Assembly: GCF_003944755.1 (NCBI RefSeq)
Contig: NZ_RWGU01000050.1
Span: 310,001-374,000 of the forward strand
DNA from: Rhodovulum robiginosum
Lineage (GTDB): Bacteria; Pseudomonadota; Alphaproteobacteria; Rhodobacterales; Rhodobacteraceae
DNA length: 64,000 bases
Direction: 5' to 3'
The stretch's first letter is position 1. Every line of letters begins with the position of its first letter. Below are positions 15,120-24,151 of the stretch, one piece after another. The notes under the pieces are model-generated. The model did no database searches and was not told the origin of the DNA. It saw only the letters and a list, made by a program, of their open reading frames with translations. The position numbers were made by a program, and so were the translations under genes.

Positions 15120-17732
15120 ATGACCGACCAGACGTCGAAGGGCCGTGCCCTTTCCGAGGAAGAACTGCAAGAACTCGTCGCCGCCTCGGATTCGGGTGCG
15201 CGCGAACCGGGCGGCAAGGTGGGGCTGTTCCTGGCCTCGCTCGCGGTTATCTGGTCGCTTTTTCAGGTGCTTCTCGCTTCGCCCCTGGCCAATGTCTTGC
15301 TGCCGGGCGACATCATCAACAATTCGCGCCAGATCCATCTGGCCTTCGCGATTTTCCTGGCGTTCACGGCCTACCCGGCCTTCAAGTGGAGTTCGCGCCG
15401 ACAGGTGCCGGTGACCGACTGGATCATGGCCGCCGCCGGCGCCTTCATAGCCATGTACGGTTATTTCTTCTACGAAAAGATCGTGCAGTCCGGCGGGCTG
15501 GCCGACAACGTGGACAAGTGGTTCGCGCTCGCCGGCCTGTTGCTGCTCTTCGAGGCGGCGCGCCGCGCGCTCGGGCCGGCGATGGCGGTCATAGCCACGA
15601 TATTTCTGGTCTACGTCTTCTTCGGCGCGCAGCCCTGGGTGCCGGACGTGATCCGCTGGAAAGGCGCCAGTTTGCAAAAGGCGATGAGCCACATGTGGAT
15701 CACCTCGGAAGGCGTGTTCGGCATCGCGCTGGGGGTATCGACCAAGTTCGTGTTCCTCTTCGTCCTGTTCGGTGCGCTGCTGGAGAAGGCCGGCGCCGGC
15801 AACTACTTCATCAAGATGGCCTTCGGCGCGCTGGGGCACCTGCGGGGCGGCCCGGCCAAGGCCGCGGTCGTGGGCTCGGCCGCCACCGGCCTGATCTCGG
15901 GCTCGTCCATCGCCAATGTCGTGACCACTGGCACCTTCACCATCCCGCTGATGAAACGTGTGGGATTCACCTCTGAACAGGCCGGCTCGGTCGAGGTGGC
16001 CTCATCGGTCAACGGCCAGATCATGCCGCCGGTGATGGGCGCCGCGGCCTTTCTGATGGTCGAATACGTGGGCATCTCCTACGTCGAGGTCATCACCCAT
16101 GCCTTTCTGCCGGCGGTGATCTCGTACATCGCGCTGGTCTATATCGTCCATCTCGAGGCGGTGAAGCGCAACATGCCGACGCTGGGCGACCGGGTGGTCT
16201 CGGTTGGCCGAACCGTGGGGGGCATGTTCGCCTTCTTCGTCGGCTTCGCCGCGCTCTGCTATTTCGTGCAATACCCGGTCGGCTGGATCGCGGCAGCCGT
16301 GCCCGATGGCGCTGGCTGGGCGCTGGCCGGCCTTGTCTTCGTGGCCTACGTCGTGCTGCTGGCGCTGGCCGCCACGGTGCCCGACCTCAAACCCGACGAC
16401 CCCAATGCCGAAGAGGTCACCCTGCCGGTCGTGTCGGAAATCTACAAATCCGGCCTCTACTTCCTGCTGCCGATCATCGTGCTGGTCTATTTCCTGATGA
16501 TCGAGCAGAAATCGCCCGGCCTCTCGGCCTTCTGGGCGACGATGCTGCTGTTTGCGATCCTGATCACCCAGCGACCGCTCAAGGCGCTGTTCCGGGGCGG
16601 GCGCGGCGTGGCCACGGCTGCCGTCGCGGGCGGGCTCGACCTGATTACGGGCCTGATCGCCGGCGCACGCAACATGATCGGCATCGGCCTGGCCACGGCC
16701 ACTGCGGGTGTCATCGTGGGCACCGTCACGCTGACCGGCATCGGCCAGGTGATGTCGAACCTCGTCGAGGTGGTCTCGGGCGGCAACCTGATCCTGATGC
16801 TCATCTTCGTCGGAATCCTGTCGTTGATCCTTGGCATGGGGCTGCCCACCACGGCCAACTACATCGTCGTCAGTTCGCTGATGGCGGGCGTGGTGGTGGA
16901 ACTCGGCGCCCAATCGGGCCTGATCGTGCCGTTGATCGCCGTGCATCTCTTCGTCTTCTACTTCGGCATCATGGCGGATGTGACGCCACCTGTCGGGCTG
17001 GCCTCCTTCGCGGCGGCGGCGGTGTCGGGGGGCGATGCGATCCGCACCGGCTTCACCGCGTTCTTCTACTCGCTTCGCACCGTGGCGCTGCCCTTCGTCT
17101 TCATCTTCAACACCGATCTGTTGCTGATCGACGTGGGATGGGTGCAGGGCATCATCGTCTTCATCGTGGCGACCATCGCGATCCTGGTCTTTACCGCCGG
17201 GACCATGGGCTATTTCCTGACCCGCAACCGCATCTACGAAAGCGTCGCGCTGATCGCGATCGCCTTCATCCTGTTCCGGCCCGATTACGTGATGAACAAG
17301 CTGCAACCGCCCTTCGCCGATCTGCCGCCGGCGCAGCTTGAACAGGTGCTTGCCGAGGCCGATCCGGGCGAAACCCTGCGCCTGCGCGTTTCGGGACCCG
17401 ATTTCGTCACGCTCGAGCCGAAGGAGACAACGCTCGTCGTCACCGTCGGCGACGAAGAGGGCGGCGCGGCGCGGCTCGACGCGACCGGGCTGATGCTGCT
17501 CGAAGAGGATGGCGTGGTGAAACTCGAAGAGCCGATGTTCGGCTCGCCCTTCTCGGAAACCCTGCAAAGCTTCGACTTCTACGGCGACACGCCGGTGACG
17601 CTGACGGCGCTGCGCGCGCCGCAGGCGCAATGGCCGCAGGAGTTGGTCTTCATCCCCGCGCTGCTGCTCTTGGGCGGCGTGGCCTATCTGCAAAACGCCC
17701 GCGTCGGGCGCCAGGGAGCGCAACCCGCATGA
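15120..17732 (+). CDS. TAXI-type TRAP transporter fused permease (DctQM)
   Basis: 870 aa; the ATG at 15120 follows GGGAG. About 18 membrane segments: a small DctQ-like part (to ~residue 130) fused to a large DctM part. Conserved pieces include LFGALLEKAGAGNYFIK, GSAATGLISGSSIANVVTTG, VNGQIMPPVMGAAAFLM, LGMGLPTTANYIVVS and FGIMADVTPPVGLASFAAAA. The last ~130 residues form a soluble DUF3394-type domain between two final membrane segments (LVFIPALLLLGG near the end). It uses the sodium or proton gradient to import the ligand of the TAXI protein. ATGA overlap with the stress-protein gene. Confidence 0.93.
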   Translation: MTDQTSKGRALSEEELQELVAASDSGAREPGGKVGLFLASLAVIWSLFQVLLASPLANVLLPGDIINNSRQIHLAFAIFLAFTAYPAFKWSSRRQVPVTDWIMAAAGAFIAMYGYFFYEKIVQSGGLADNVDKWFALAGLLLLFEAARRALGPAMAVIATIFLVYVFFGAQPWVPDVIRWKGASLQKAMSHMWITSEGVFGIALGVSTKFVFLFVLFGALLEKAGAGNYFIKMAFGALGHLRGGPAKAAVVGSAATGLISGSSIANVVTTGTFTIPLMKRVGFTSEQAGSVEVASSVNGQIMPPVMGAAAFLMVEYVGISYVEVITHAFLPAVISYIALVYIVHLEAVKRNMPTLGDRVVSVGRTVGGMFAFFVGFAALCYFVQYPVGWIAAAVPDGAGWALAGLVFVAYVVLLALAATVPDLKPDDPNAEEVTLPVVSEIYKSGLYFLLPIIVLVYFLMIEQKSPGLSAFWATMLLFAILITQRPLKALFRGGRGVATAAVAGGLDLITGLIAGARNMIGIGLATATAGVIVGTVTLTGIGQVMSNLVEVVSGGNLILMLIFVGILSLILGMGLPTTANYIVVSSLMAGVVVELGAQSGLIVPLIAVHLFVFYFGIMADVTPPVGLASFAAAAVSGGDAIRTGFTAFFYSLRTVALPFVFIFNTDLLLIDVGWVQGIIVFIVATIAILVFTAGTMGYFLTRNRIYESVALIAIAFILFRPDYVMNKLQPPFADLPPAQLEQVLAEADPGETLRLRVSGPDFVTLEPKETTLVVTVGDEEGGAARLDATGLMLLEEDGVVKLEEPMFGSPFSETLQSFDFYGDTPVTLTALRAPQAQWPQELVFIPALLLLGGVAYLQNARVGRQGAQPA

Positions 17733-18169
17733 TCACCTCCATCCTCTGCGCCATCGATGTCAGCCAGCCCGAGCACGACCGAGAGGTGCTGCGCGTCGCC
17801 GCCAGGCTTGCGGCGATGGACAAGGCCCGGCTCGATGTCATCACCGTGGTTCCCGATTTCGGGATGAGCGTGGTCGGCGCCTATTTCGACAAGGAATTCC
17901 ACGACAAGGCCGTGGAAAAGGCCAAGGCGATCCTGAACGATTTCGTCACCGACGTGATCGGCGCGGAGGGCAACAAGGGCGTGCGCCACATCATCGCCAC
18001 CGGCAAGGCCTACGAGGAGATCCTCCACGCCGCGCGCGAGGCGGGTTCGGACCTGATCGTGATCGGCTCGCACAAGCCCGAACTGCGCGACTACCTGCTC
18101 GGCCCCAACGCCGCGCGGGTGGTGCGCCATTGCAATTGCTCGGTCTACGTGGTGCGGCAGAACGCATAG
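17729..18169 (+). CDS. Universal stress protein, TRAP-associated (TeaD-like)
   Basis: 146 aa, UspA fold. It has the N-terminal ILCAIDVSQPEHD strand and the C-terminal nucleotide loop: IGSHKP followed by LLGPNAARVVRH and SVYVVR, matching the G-2x-G-9x-G(S/N) ATP-binding pattern in a slightly altered form. Usp genes joined to TRAP permease genes are known; TeaD of Halomonas binds ATP and limits transport by the TeaABC system. The four-base overlap with the permease gene supports the same regulatory role here. Confidence 0.88.
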   Translation: MITSILCAIDVSQPEHDREVLRVAARLAAMDKARLDVITVVPDFGMSVVGAYFDKEFHDKAVEKAKAILNDFVTDVIGAEGNKGVRHIIATGKAYEEILHAAREAGSDLIVIGSHKPELRDYLLGPNAARVVRHCNCSVYVVRQNA

Positions 18170-18204
18170 GCGCCGCCGCGCTCTTGGCGCGCGCAGCGCC
18201 ATTT

Positions 18205-18268
18205 GGGTATTTGTGCCAAGAAGAAGGGGCAGGGCGCTCCCTTGCCCTTCTTCTTGGTCAAAATACCC
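18205..18268. repeat. Inverted repeat, copy 1 (probable bidirectional terminator)
   Basis: GGGTATTT...CCAAGAAGAAGGGGCAGG pairs with the complementary CCTTCTTCTTGG...AAATACCC, with a short loop around 18234-18241. The same element occurs at 25911 and 49266. It lies between the convergent usp and EamA-transporter genes. The A/T-rich outer arms give a U-rich run after the GC stem on both strands, as a two-way factor-independent terminator needs. Confidence 0.75.
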
Positions 18269-18298
18269 ATGGCCGTCGGCAGGCATGGGGCGCGCCGG

Positions 18299-19204
18299 TC
18301 AGAGTGCTAGGATCAGGATAAGGATAGAAAGACTCAACAGTCCCATCGCCACGAGTTCTCGTCCGGTGGTGGTTTCGCGGAACCAGAAGGTCGCGGCGAG
18401 GAAGCTGAAGATCAGCTCCACCTGGCCCAGTGCCTTCACATAGGCCGCCTTTTGCAGTGTGAAGGCTGTAAACCAGCCGAGCGAGCCCAGCATCGAGGTC
18501 AGGCCCACCAGCCCCGCGATGCGCCAATGCACGAACACGCGCGCGATCTCGCCCGGCTCGCGCCATTTCAGCCACGCCAGCATGGCCAGGCTCTGCGCGG
18601 CGGTCACGACCGCGAGCGTCAGCGCGGCCCGGAAGAACGGATCGCCCGGCCCCAATGCCAGCGAGGCGCCGCGATAGCCGGTGGCCGAGACCGCGAAGAG
18701 CACGCCGGAGGCCAGGCCCAGCCCGGCGGCGGGGTTGAAAAAGCGCGACAGCCCCGCCGGCCCGCCGGGCACGCGCACGTCCGAAAGCAGCAGTACTGCG
18801 ACGAAGCCGATCAGGATCGCCACGAGCCCCGCGGGCGAGACCGCCTCGCCCAGCACCAGGAACCCCATGAGGGCGGTTTGCAGCACCTCGGTCTTCTTGA
18901 AGGTGATGCCCACCGCGAAATTGCGGCGCGAAAACAGGGCGACGACGCACATGGTGGCGACGATCTGCGCCAGCCCGCCGGCCAGCGCGAAGGCCCAGAA
19001 GCGGCCCGGAACTGCCGGCCAGGCCTGGCCCGTCGACATGCCGTAACCCGCCGCGATCAGCGCCACCAGCGGCGCGGAGTAGATGAACCGCGCGAAGGTG
19101 GCGCCGCCGGTGGACAGCCGCGTCGCCTTCAGGTGCTTTTGCAGCATGAAACGCAGGTTCTGCACGAACGCGGCGAAGAGGGTGATGGGGATCCACGCGG
19201 CCAT
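18299..19204 (-). CDS. EamA/DMT-family transporter
   Basis: 301 aa with ten predicted membrane segments in two five-helix repeats, the layout of drug/metabolite exporters. Sequence pieces such as FARFIYSAPLVALIAAG, TFKKTEVLQTALMGFLVLGE and AAYVKALGQVELIFSFLAATFWFRE match the EamA repeat ends, where a helix finishes with a conserved Glu. Substrate unknown; exporters of amino acids or nucleosides and importers of some metabolites belong to the family. It is followed on the same strand, upstream side, by nothing co-oriented within 40 bases except the DUF2061 gene, which is transcribed toward it. Confidence 0.82.
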   Translation of the reverse strand: MAAWIPITLFAAFVQNLRFMLQKHLKATRLSTGGATFARFIYSAPLVALIAAGYGMSTGQAWPAVPGRFWAFALAGGLAQIVATMCVVALFSRRNFAVGITFKKTEVLQTALMGFLVLGEAVSPAGLVAILIGFVAVLLLSDVRVPGGPAGLSRFFNPAAGLGLASGVLFAVSATGYRGASLALGPGDPFFRAALTLAVVTAAQSLAMLAWLKWREPGEIARVFVHWRIAGLVGLTSMLGSLGWFTAFTLQKAAYVKALGQVELIFSFLAATFWFRETTTGRELVAMGLLSLSILILILAL

Positions 19205-19246
19205 GGCATGACATGCCAGCGCCGCAAGCGGTTGTCGAGCCTGCCG

Positions 19247-19450
19247 CTATTGGCGCCGGCCCCAGCCGATGCGCGCCCAGAGCCGCTCGTAAAACAGGTA
19301 ACAGACGAAGCCCACGACGGTGTTGGCCAGTGCCATCGTGCCGCCCATCGCTGCCGAGCCGGTCAGTGCGAGCCCGACCAGCGCCATCGACAGCAGGCCG
19401 ATCGCGTTCCAAAGAACGGCTTTGATCAGCGTGCGTCGCGGGGTTTCCAT
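19247..19450 (-). CDS. DUF2061 small membrane protein
   Basis: 67 aa; ATG at 19450 preceded by GGAGG. Two hydrophobic helices: LIKAVLWNAIGLLSMALVGL and the segment around ALANTVVGFVCYLFYERLW. The pattern (R-T-x-x-K-A at the start, YERxWxRIxWGR at the end) is that of DUF2061 proteins, found fused to or near sulfate-assimilation genes in other bacteria and of unknown function. Longer readings upstream cover the divergent promoter and are rejected. Lies 42 bases upstream of the EamA transporter gene and is probably co-transcribed with it. Confidence 0.8.
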   Translation of the reverse strand: METPRRTLIKAVLWNAIGLLSMALVGLALTGSAAMGGTMALANTVVGFVCYLFYERLWARIGWGRRQ

Positions 19451-19553
19451 GGGGCCTCCGGTGAAGGGTTCTTCGCATGTGTAGCCACGGCCCCGCATGC
19501 CGGCCATTCGGAATATGGTTAACATTTTTGACAGAGTGTGAGAAAAATCACGG

Positions 19554-20414
19554 ATGAGCGATTTCATCGACAAGCGTCGGCGCGCCGTCCTCTTCCGTGA
19601 TCGGCTGGCTGCGGCGATGGCGGGCGCAGGGCTGAGCCAGAGCGCGCTGGCCCGGGCCATCGGCGTCGACAGGTCCACCGTCTCGCAGCTGCTCGCCGAG
19701 GGCACGGCGCGGTTGCCCAACGCGCATCTGGTGGGTGCCTCGGCCGCCGCCCTGGGCGTCTCGTCGGACTGGCTGTTGGGGCTGAGCGACCGGCCCGAAA
19801 GCGCGGCCGACCTGCTGGCGATCTCATTGTCGATGCCCGAGGCGCCGCGGGCGCTGGTTGACGAACAGGTGCTGGCCTGGCACCGCGAGGCGGCGGGTTA
19901 CAAGATCCGACATGTGCCCGCCAGCCTGCCCGACATGCTCAAGACCCGGGCGATGCTGGAATGGGAATACGCCGCGCACCTGGGCCGCACCGCCGAGCAG
20001 GCCATCGGTGCCTCGCAGGACCGGCTGGCCTGGATGCGCGGGCTGCGATCGGATTACGAGATCGCGCTACCTCGCCACGAGATGGAGAGCTTTGCCCGCG
20101 CCGAGGGCTATTACGCCGGGCTGCCGGCCGAACTGCGCAGGGACCAGATCGACCGGCTGTTGAATCTGCACGCGCAGCTTTACCCGACGTTGCGGCTGAC
20201 GCTTTTCGATGCGCGAGAGGTGTATTCGGCGCCGCTGACCGTGTTCGGCCCGCTTCTGGCCGCGCTTTACGTCGGCCATTACTACCTTGCGTTCCGCGAC
20301 AGCGAACGTGTGCGTCTTTTCACCCGGCATTTCGACGCGCTGGTGCGCGCGGCCCAAGTCAGCGACCGGGCGCTGCCCGATTTCCTGCACGGGCTGCGCG
20401 CGGGCGTGGCCTGA
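19554..20414 (+). CDS. XRE-type helix-turn-helix regulator with unknown C-terminal domain
   Basis: 286 aa. Residues about 17-75 form an XRE/Cro helix-turn-helix: LSQSALARAIGVDRSTVSQLL then ALGVSSDWLLGLSD. The remaining ~200 residues are a predominantly helical region with many Tyr, Arg and Leu (for example HYYLAFRDSERVRLFTRHFD); no family is recognised, but such regions often bind a ligand or partner protein. A short AT-rich region with TTGACA at 19528-19533 lies before the start. Divergent from the DUF2061 gene; target unknown. Confidence 0.8.
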   Translation: MSDFIDKRRRAVLFRDRLAAAMAGAGLSQSALARAIGVDRSTVSQLLAEGTARLPNAHLVGASAAALGVSSDWLLGLSDRPESAADLLAISLSMPEAPRALVDEQVLAWHREAAGYKIRHVPASLPDMLKTRAMLEWEYAAHLGRTAEQAIGASQDRLAWMRGLRSDYEIALPRHEMESFARAEGYYAGLPAELRRDQIDRLLNLHAQLYPTLRLTLFDAREVYSAPLTVFGPLLAALYVGHYYLAFRDSERVRLFTRHFDALVRAAQVSDRALPDFLHGLRAGVA

Positions 20415-20423
20415 GCGTCGGCC

Positions 20424-21467
20424 TCAGAACGGCATCGGGTGCGCCTTGTGGGCGGCGGCGATGTCGGTCAGCACCGCGTCGGACAGCGTCACATCCGCAG
20501 CGCCGAGTGCCGTGTCGAGCTGCGCCGTCGAGGTCGCCCCGACGATCGGGATCGTCGGGAAGGGGCGCGCGGCGACGAAGGCGATGGCCATCTGCACCGG
20601 GTCGAGCCCGTGATCGTTTGCGATGCCCAGATAGGCCGAGACCGCCTCCCACACCCGCGGCGTGATGCGGCCGTTGAGGTCGGGCTGTCGTTCGCGCCGC
20701 GTGCCGTCGGGGGTGACGTCGCCGGCATATTTACCGCTTAGCAGGCCGGCGGCCAGCGGCGTGTAGGCCAGAAGCGTGACATCCTCGTTCGCACCGAGCT
20801 CGGCCAAATCGGTATCGAAAAGCCGGCAAAGCAGCGAATATTCGTTCTGGATCGACTGGACGCGCGGCAGCCCTTTCTGCTCGGCCAGCCGCAGCCATTG
20901 GGCGGTGCCCCAGGCGGTTTCGTTGGACAGGCCGAAATGGCGGATCTTGCCCTCGGCCACCAGCGCCTTGAGCGTCTCGAGCGATTCTTCCATATGGCCC
21001 AGCGTCTGGGCGCGGTCCTGTTTCGAGGGGTCGTAGCCCCAGTTCTGGCGGAAATGGTAGGAGCCGCGGTTAGGCCAGTGAAACTGGTAGAGGTCGATCA
21101 CGTCGGTCTTGAGCCGCCTCAGAGAGGCTTCGACCGCCTCGCGGATGCTCTCGGGGCTGATCCCGCGGCCCTCGCGCACGAAGCCGCCATTGGGCCCGGC
21201 GACCTTGGTGGCCAGGATCCACTCGTCGCGGCGCCCGGTCTTGGCGAACCATTCGCCGATGATCTCTTCGGTGCGGCCCACGGTCTCGGCCTTGACCGGC
21301 GCCACCGGGTACATCTCGGCGGTGTCCATGAAGTTGATCCCGCGATCGAGCGCCATGTCGATCTGGGCATGGCCCTCGTCCATCGTGTTCTGGCTGCCCC
21401 AGGTCATTGTGCCGAGGCAGAGCGCCGAGACCTGAAGGTCGGTCCGGCCGAGTGTCACGCGTTTCAT
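20424..21467 (-). CDS. Aldo/keto reductase, Tas-like
   Basis: 347 aa, NADPH-dependent AKR (beta/alpha)8 barrel. The catalytic Asp48 and Tyr53 lie in NFMDTAEMYPV, the lysine in WILATKVAGPN and the histidine in YQFHWPNR. The SNETAWG motif and IPIVGATSTAQL near the C-terminus bind the cofactor. Length, the YPVAPV sequence and the long loop after FHWPNR match E. coli Tas rather than YajO. The natural substrate is unknown. Ends ten bases from the convergent regulator gene. Confidence 0.88.
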   Translation of the reverse strand: MKRVTLGRTDLQVSALCLGTMTWGSQNTMDEGHAQIDMALDRGINFMDTAEMYPVAPVKAETVGRTEEIIGEWFAKTGRRDEWILATKVAGPNGGFVREGRGISPESIREAVEASLRRLKTDVIDLYQFHWPNRGSYHFRQNWGYDPSKQDRAQTLGHMEESLETLKALVAEGKIRHFGLSNETAWGTAQWLRLAEQKGLPRVQSIQNEYSLLCRLFDTDLAELGANEDVTLLAYTPLAAGLLSGKYAGDVTPDGTRRERQPDLNGRITPRVWEAVSAYLGIANDHGLDPVQMAIAFVAARPFPTIPIVGATSTAQLDTALGAADVTLSDAVLTDIAAAHKAHPMPF

Positions 21468-21604
21468 TTGGTCCCCCGATCTTGGTCAGGGGCAGAGTTA
21501 TCGGAGCGCGCGGTCAGGGCAACCCCCCTGCGCGGGATTCGGCATGGATTTTCCAGCGGTTCCAGTCCCCCTGCCCGAAAGCGGGGCAGTTGCCGCGCCT
21601 CTGC

Positions 21605-22033
21605 TCAGGGCCGGACGTAGGCGAAACCCTGTTCCTGCAACTCGACCAGGCGCACCACGCCCGAAGGCACGACGCCGGCCTCGTCCATCAGCACCACATC
21701 CTGGCCCTGCTTGGCGCTCATCTTGCGCAGGGTGTTGCCGCAGGCCGAGAAGGTGAGCCCCTCGATCTCCAGCCCCATGGTCGAGATGCGATCGGCGACC
21801 GGGCTCTTGCCCGGCACCAGCATGAGCAGGCCCGGCCCGTAGGCCACCACCTCGACGATCACCTCGTCGCCCTGCTCGTGGTAGTATTTGGTCAGGTTGG
21901 CGACGTTGTTCAGCGCCATGTTCATCACCTGGGGGTCGTTCTGGTTGACATGGACGGCGATGCGATGGGTCTCGGCCCAGCCGGCCGAGGCAGCGGCGAT
22001 GCCGACAAGCGCGGCCAATGCGAGTGATTTCAT
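21605..22033 (-). CDS. Exported DsrE/DsrF-like protein
   Basis: 142 aa with a signal peptide (MKSLALAALVGIAAASAGWA). The mature part reads RIAVHVNQNDPQVMNMALNNVANL and later VVAYGPGLLMLV and GLTFSACGNTLRKM, the pattern of the DsrE-like sulfur-relay fold with a Cys in the place used to carry sulfur in cytoplasmic homologues. Periplasmic members of this group are common in proteobacteria and lack an assigned role. Shine-Dalgarno AGGGAGGA precedes the start. Confidence 0.82.
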   Translation of the reverse strand: MKSLALAALVGIAAASAGWAETHRIAVHVNQNDPQVMNMALNNVANLTKYYHEQGDEVIVEVVAYGPGLLMLVPGKSPVADRISTMGLEIEGLTFSACGNTLRKMSAKQGQDVVLMDEAGVVPSGVVRLVELQEQGFAYVRP

Positions 22034-22105
22034 TTGATGGTCCTCCCTGTTCGTCCGGCGAGCTTAGCAGAAACCGCGGCAGGTCCAGCGGGAAATGCAC
22101 TTTCG

Positions 22106-22120
22106 GAACATTTGGTGAAC
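22106..22120 (+). promoter_or_regulatory. LexA (SOS) box
   Basis: GAAC-ATTTGGT-GAAC is a perfect match to the GAAC-N7-GAAC / GTTC-N7-GTTC box known for LexA in Rhodobacter and related alphaproteobacteria. A -10-like TATAGA follows at 22122-22127, so bound LexA would cover the promoter of the imuA-like gene. Confidence 0.82.
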
Positions 22121-22127
22121 ATATAGA

Positions 22128-22748
22128 ATGGCTGCCATGACTGCCCCGCTGCTGAACCGCGCCTCCCACCGCCCGCGCCCCGGCCTGACCGTGCTGGGCG
22201 AGCTGGCCTTTGGGCTGGCCCGCGCGCACGAATTGTGCGGCCCCGCCCGGCGCAGCCTGGCCTTGATCGTGGCCGGCGCGCTGAGCGGCCCGGTGATCTG
22301 GATCGCGCCGGCCTGGGGGGGCGACCGGATCTATCCCGATGCCGCACAGCGTTTTCTCGCGCCGGGGCGGTTGATCCTGGTGCGGCCCACGCGGGCCGAA
22401 GACCTGCTCTGGTCGGCGGAAGAGGCGCTGCGCGCGGGCGCGGTGCCGCTGGTGGTGGCGGACCTGCCCGAGCCGCCCGGCCTGACCTCCGTGCGCCGGC
22501 TGCACCTGGCCGCAGAAACCGGGGGTGAGGGCCGCGGCGCCGCGCCCCTGGGGCTGATCCTGACCCCCGGCGCGGGCGGCGCACCGGGGGTGGAAAGCCG
22601 CTGGCACATGGCCCCGCGCCACGCCCCGGGGCGCAGCGCCTGGCACCTGGAACGCCGCCGTGCCCGCACCGCGCCGCCGCGCGCCTGGACGCTGGAAGAC
22701 CGCGCCGGGCGGCTGTCGCTCGCCTCGGCGGCACCGGAACGGGCCTGA
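22128..22748 (+). CDS. ImuA-like protein (SOS mutagenesis factor), orphan
   Basis: 206 aa (or 203 from the ATG at 22137, which leaves more room after the -10 box). It follows the ImuA pattern: an early GLARAHELCGPA stretch, ALSGPVIWIAP, LIYP-like RIYPDAAQRF, LILVRPTRAEDLLWSAEEAL, VVADLPEPPGLTSVRRLHLAAE, and the terminal WHLERRRARTAPPRAWTLE. ImuA normally works with ImuB and DnaE2 in error-prone repair and is RecA-like but without a working Walker A site, as here. Those partners are not in the window; an MFS gene follows. The LexA box immediately upstream supports the SOS assignment. Confidence 0.75.
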   Translation: MAAMTAPLLNRASHRPRPGLTVLGELAFGLARAHELCGPARRSLALIVAGALSGPVIWIAPAWGGDRIYPDAAQRFLAPGRLILVRPTRAEDLLWSAEEALRAGAVPLVVADLPEPPGLTSVRRLHLAAETGGEGRGAAPLGLILTPGAGGAPGVESRWHMAPRHAPGRSAWHLERRRARTAPPRAWTLEDRAGRLSLASAAPERA

Positions 22749-22844
22749 CGCGCCGCCCGTTCCGGTGCGGTGGCCAGGAAACGCCGGCGCGATGTCGCAA
22801 ATCGCCCTGCACCCCGCTGCGCACCCGGCTAGCAAAAACGCGCC

Positions 22845-24074
22845 ATGCGCCTGATCGTCTCTTTCGCCGCCCTGTTCCTGTCGGTCGTCCTGCTCCAGCT
22901 TTCCTCGGGCGGGGTGGGCCCGCTCGACGCGCTTTCGGGGCTGGCGCTGGGATTTTCCACAGCCCAGGTCGGCCTTCTGGGCTCGTCCCATTTCGTGGGC
23001 TTCTTCATCGGCTGCTGGTGGGCGCCGCGGCTGATGGGCACGGTCGGCCACACCCGCGCCTTCGCCGCCTTCACCGCCGCCGGCGCGATGGGGCTGATGG
23101 CGCACATGATGCTGGTCGACCCGCTGGCCTGGGCGCTGATGCGCGTGGCCACGGGGATCTGCGTTGCCGGCTGCTACACGGTGATCGAGGCGTGGTTGCA
23201 GGCCAAGCTGACCAACGAGACGCGCGGGCGGGCGATGGGGGTCTACCGGATCATCGACATGGGCGCCTCGCTGGTGGCGCAACTGCTGATCGGGGTGCTG
23301 ACGCCGGCCGCCTATGTTTCCTACAACCTCCTGGCCATCATCTGCTGCGCCGCGCTGCTGCCGCTCACGCTCTCCACGCTCAGCCCGCCCAAGACGCCCG
23401 CCGTCCTCCGGCTGCGCCCCGGCCTTGCCATCGCCCGCTCACCGCTCGCCGCGGCGGGGGTGATGGTGGCGGGGCTCTCGGCCGCGGCGTTCCGCATGGT
23501 GGGCCCGGTCTACGGGCAGGAGGTCGGCCTTGCCCCCGACCAGATCGGCCTGTTTCTGGCCGCCTTCGTGCTTGGGGGCGCTCTGGCGCAATACCCGGTG
23601 GGCTGGCTGGCCGACCGGATCGACCGGCGCCGGGTGCTGATCGGTCTTTCCGCCGCCTCGGTCGGCGCGTGCGCCGTGACGGTGACGACGACCGGCGGCG
23701 GCCCGCTGGGCGTTTTCGCCGCGGCGGCGCTGTTCGGGGCGTCCACCTTTCCGATCTACTCGGTATCGGCCGCCCATGCCCATGACTGGGCCGAAAGCGA
23801 CGAGCGGGTGGAACTGTCCGCCGCGCTGATGTTCTTCTTCGCGCTGGGGGCGATCGCCTCGCCGCTGGTGGCCTCGGCGCTGGTCGCGGGGTACGGCCCC
23901 GAGGCGCTGTTCCTGCTGATCGCGGCCGGCCATGCGGCGCTGCTGCTCTTCGGCCTCACGCGGATGCGCGCCCGTCCGGGCCGGGGCCCGCGCACGCCCT
24001 ATGTCTGGACGCCGCGCACCTCGTTCCTGATCGGCCGGCTGACCCGCGCCCGCCGCGACCGCGACGCACCCTGA
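22845..24074 (+). CDS. MFS transporter, YcaD-like
   Basis: 409 aa with twelve membrane segments. Signs of the YcaD-like MFS group are GGVGPLDALSGLALGFSTAQ near the start, SSHFVGFFIGCWWAP, YTVIEAWLQAKLTNETRGR between helices 4 and 5, and WLADRIDRRRVLI in the central loop with the A-like D-R-x-x-R-R motif. Substrate unknown. The start lies 97 bases after the imuA-like gene, too far to assume co-transcription. Confidence 0.85.
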   Translation: MRLIVSFAALFLSVVLLQLSSGGVGPLDALSGLALGFSTAQVGLLGSSHFVGFFIGCWWAPRLMGTVGHTRAFAAFTAAGAMGLMAHMMLVDPLAWALMRVATGICVAGCYTVIEAWLQAKLTNETRGRAMGVYRIIDMGASLVAQLLIGVLTPAAYVSYNLLAIICCAALLPLTLSTLSPPKTPAVLRLRPGLAIARSPLAAAGVMVAGLSAAAFRMVGPVYGQEVGLAPDQIGLFLAAFVLGGALAQYPVGWLADRIDRRRVLIGLSAASVGACAVTVTTTGGGPLGVFAAAALFGASTFPIYSVSAAHAHDWAESDERVELSAALMFFFALGAIASPLVASALVAGYGPEALFLLIAAGHAALLLFGLTRMRARPGRGPRTPYVWTPRTSFLIGRLTRARRDRDAP

Positions 24075-24151
24075 GCCTGCGCCCTCTGGCCCTTCCCGCG
24101 CCACGGCGTTAAACGGGGCCCACGCAACGGGAGCAAAGGCAGACCCGCACC

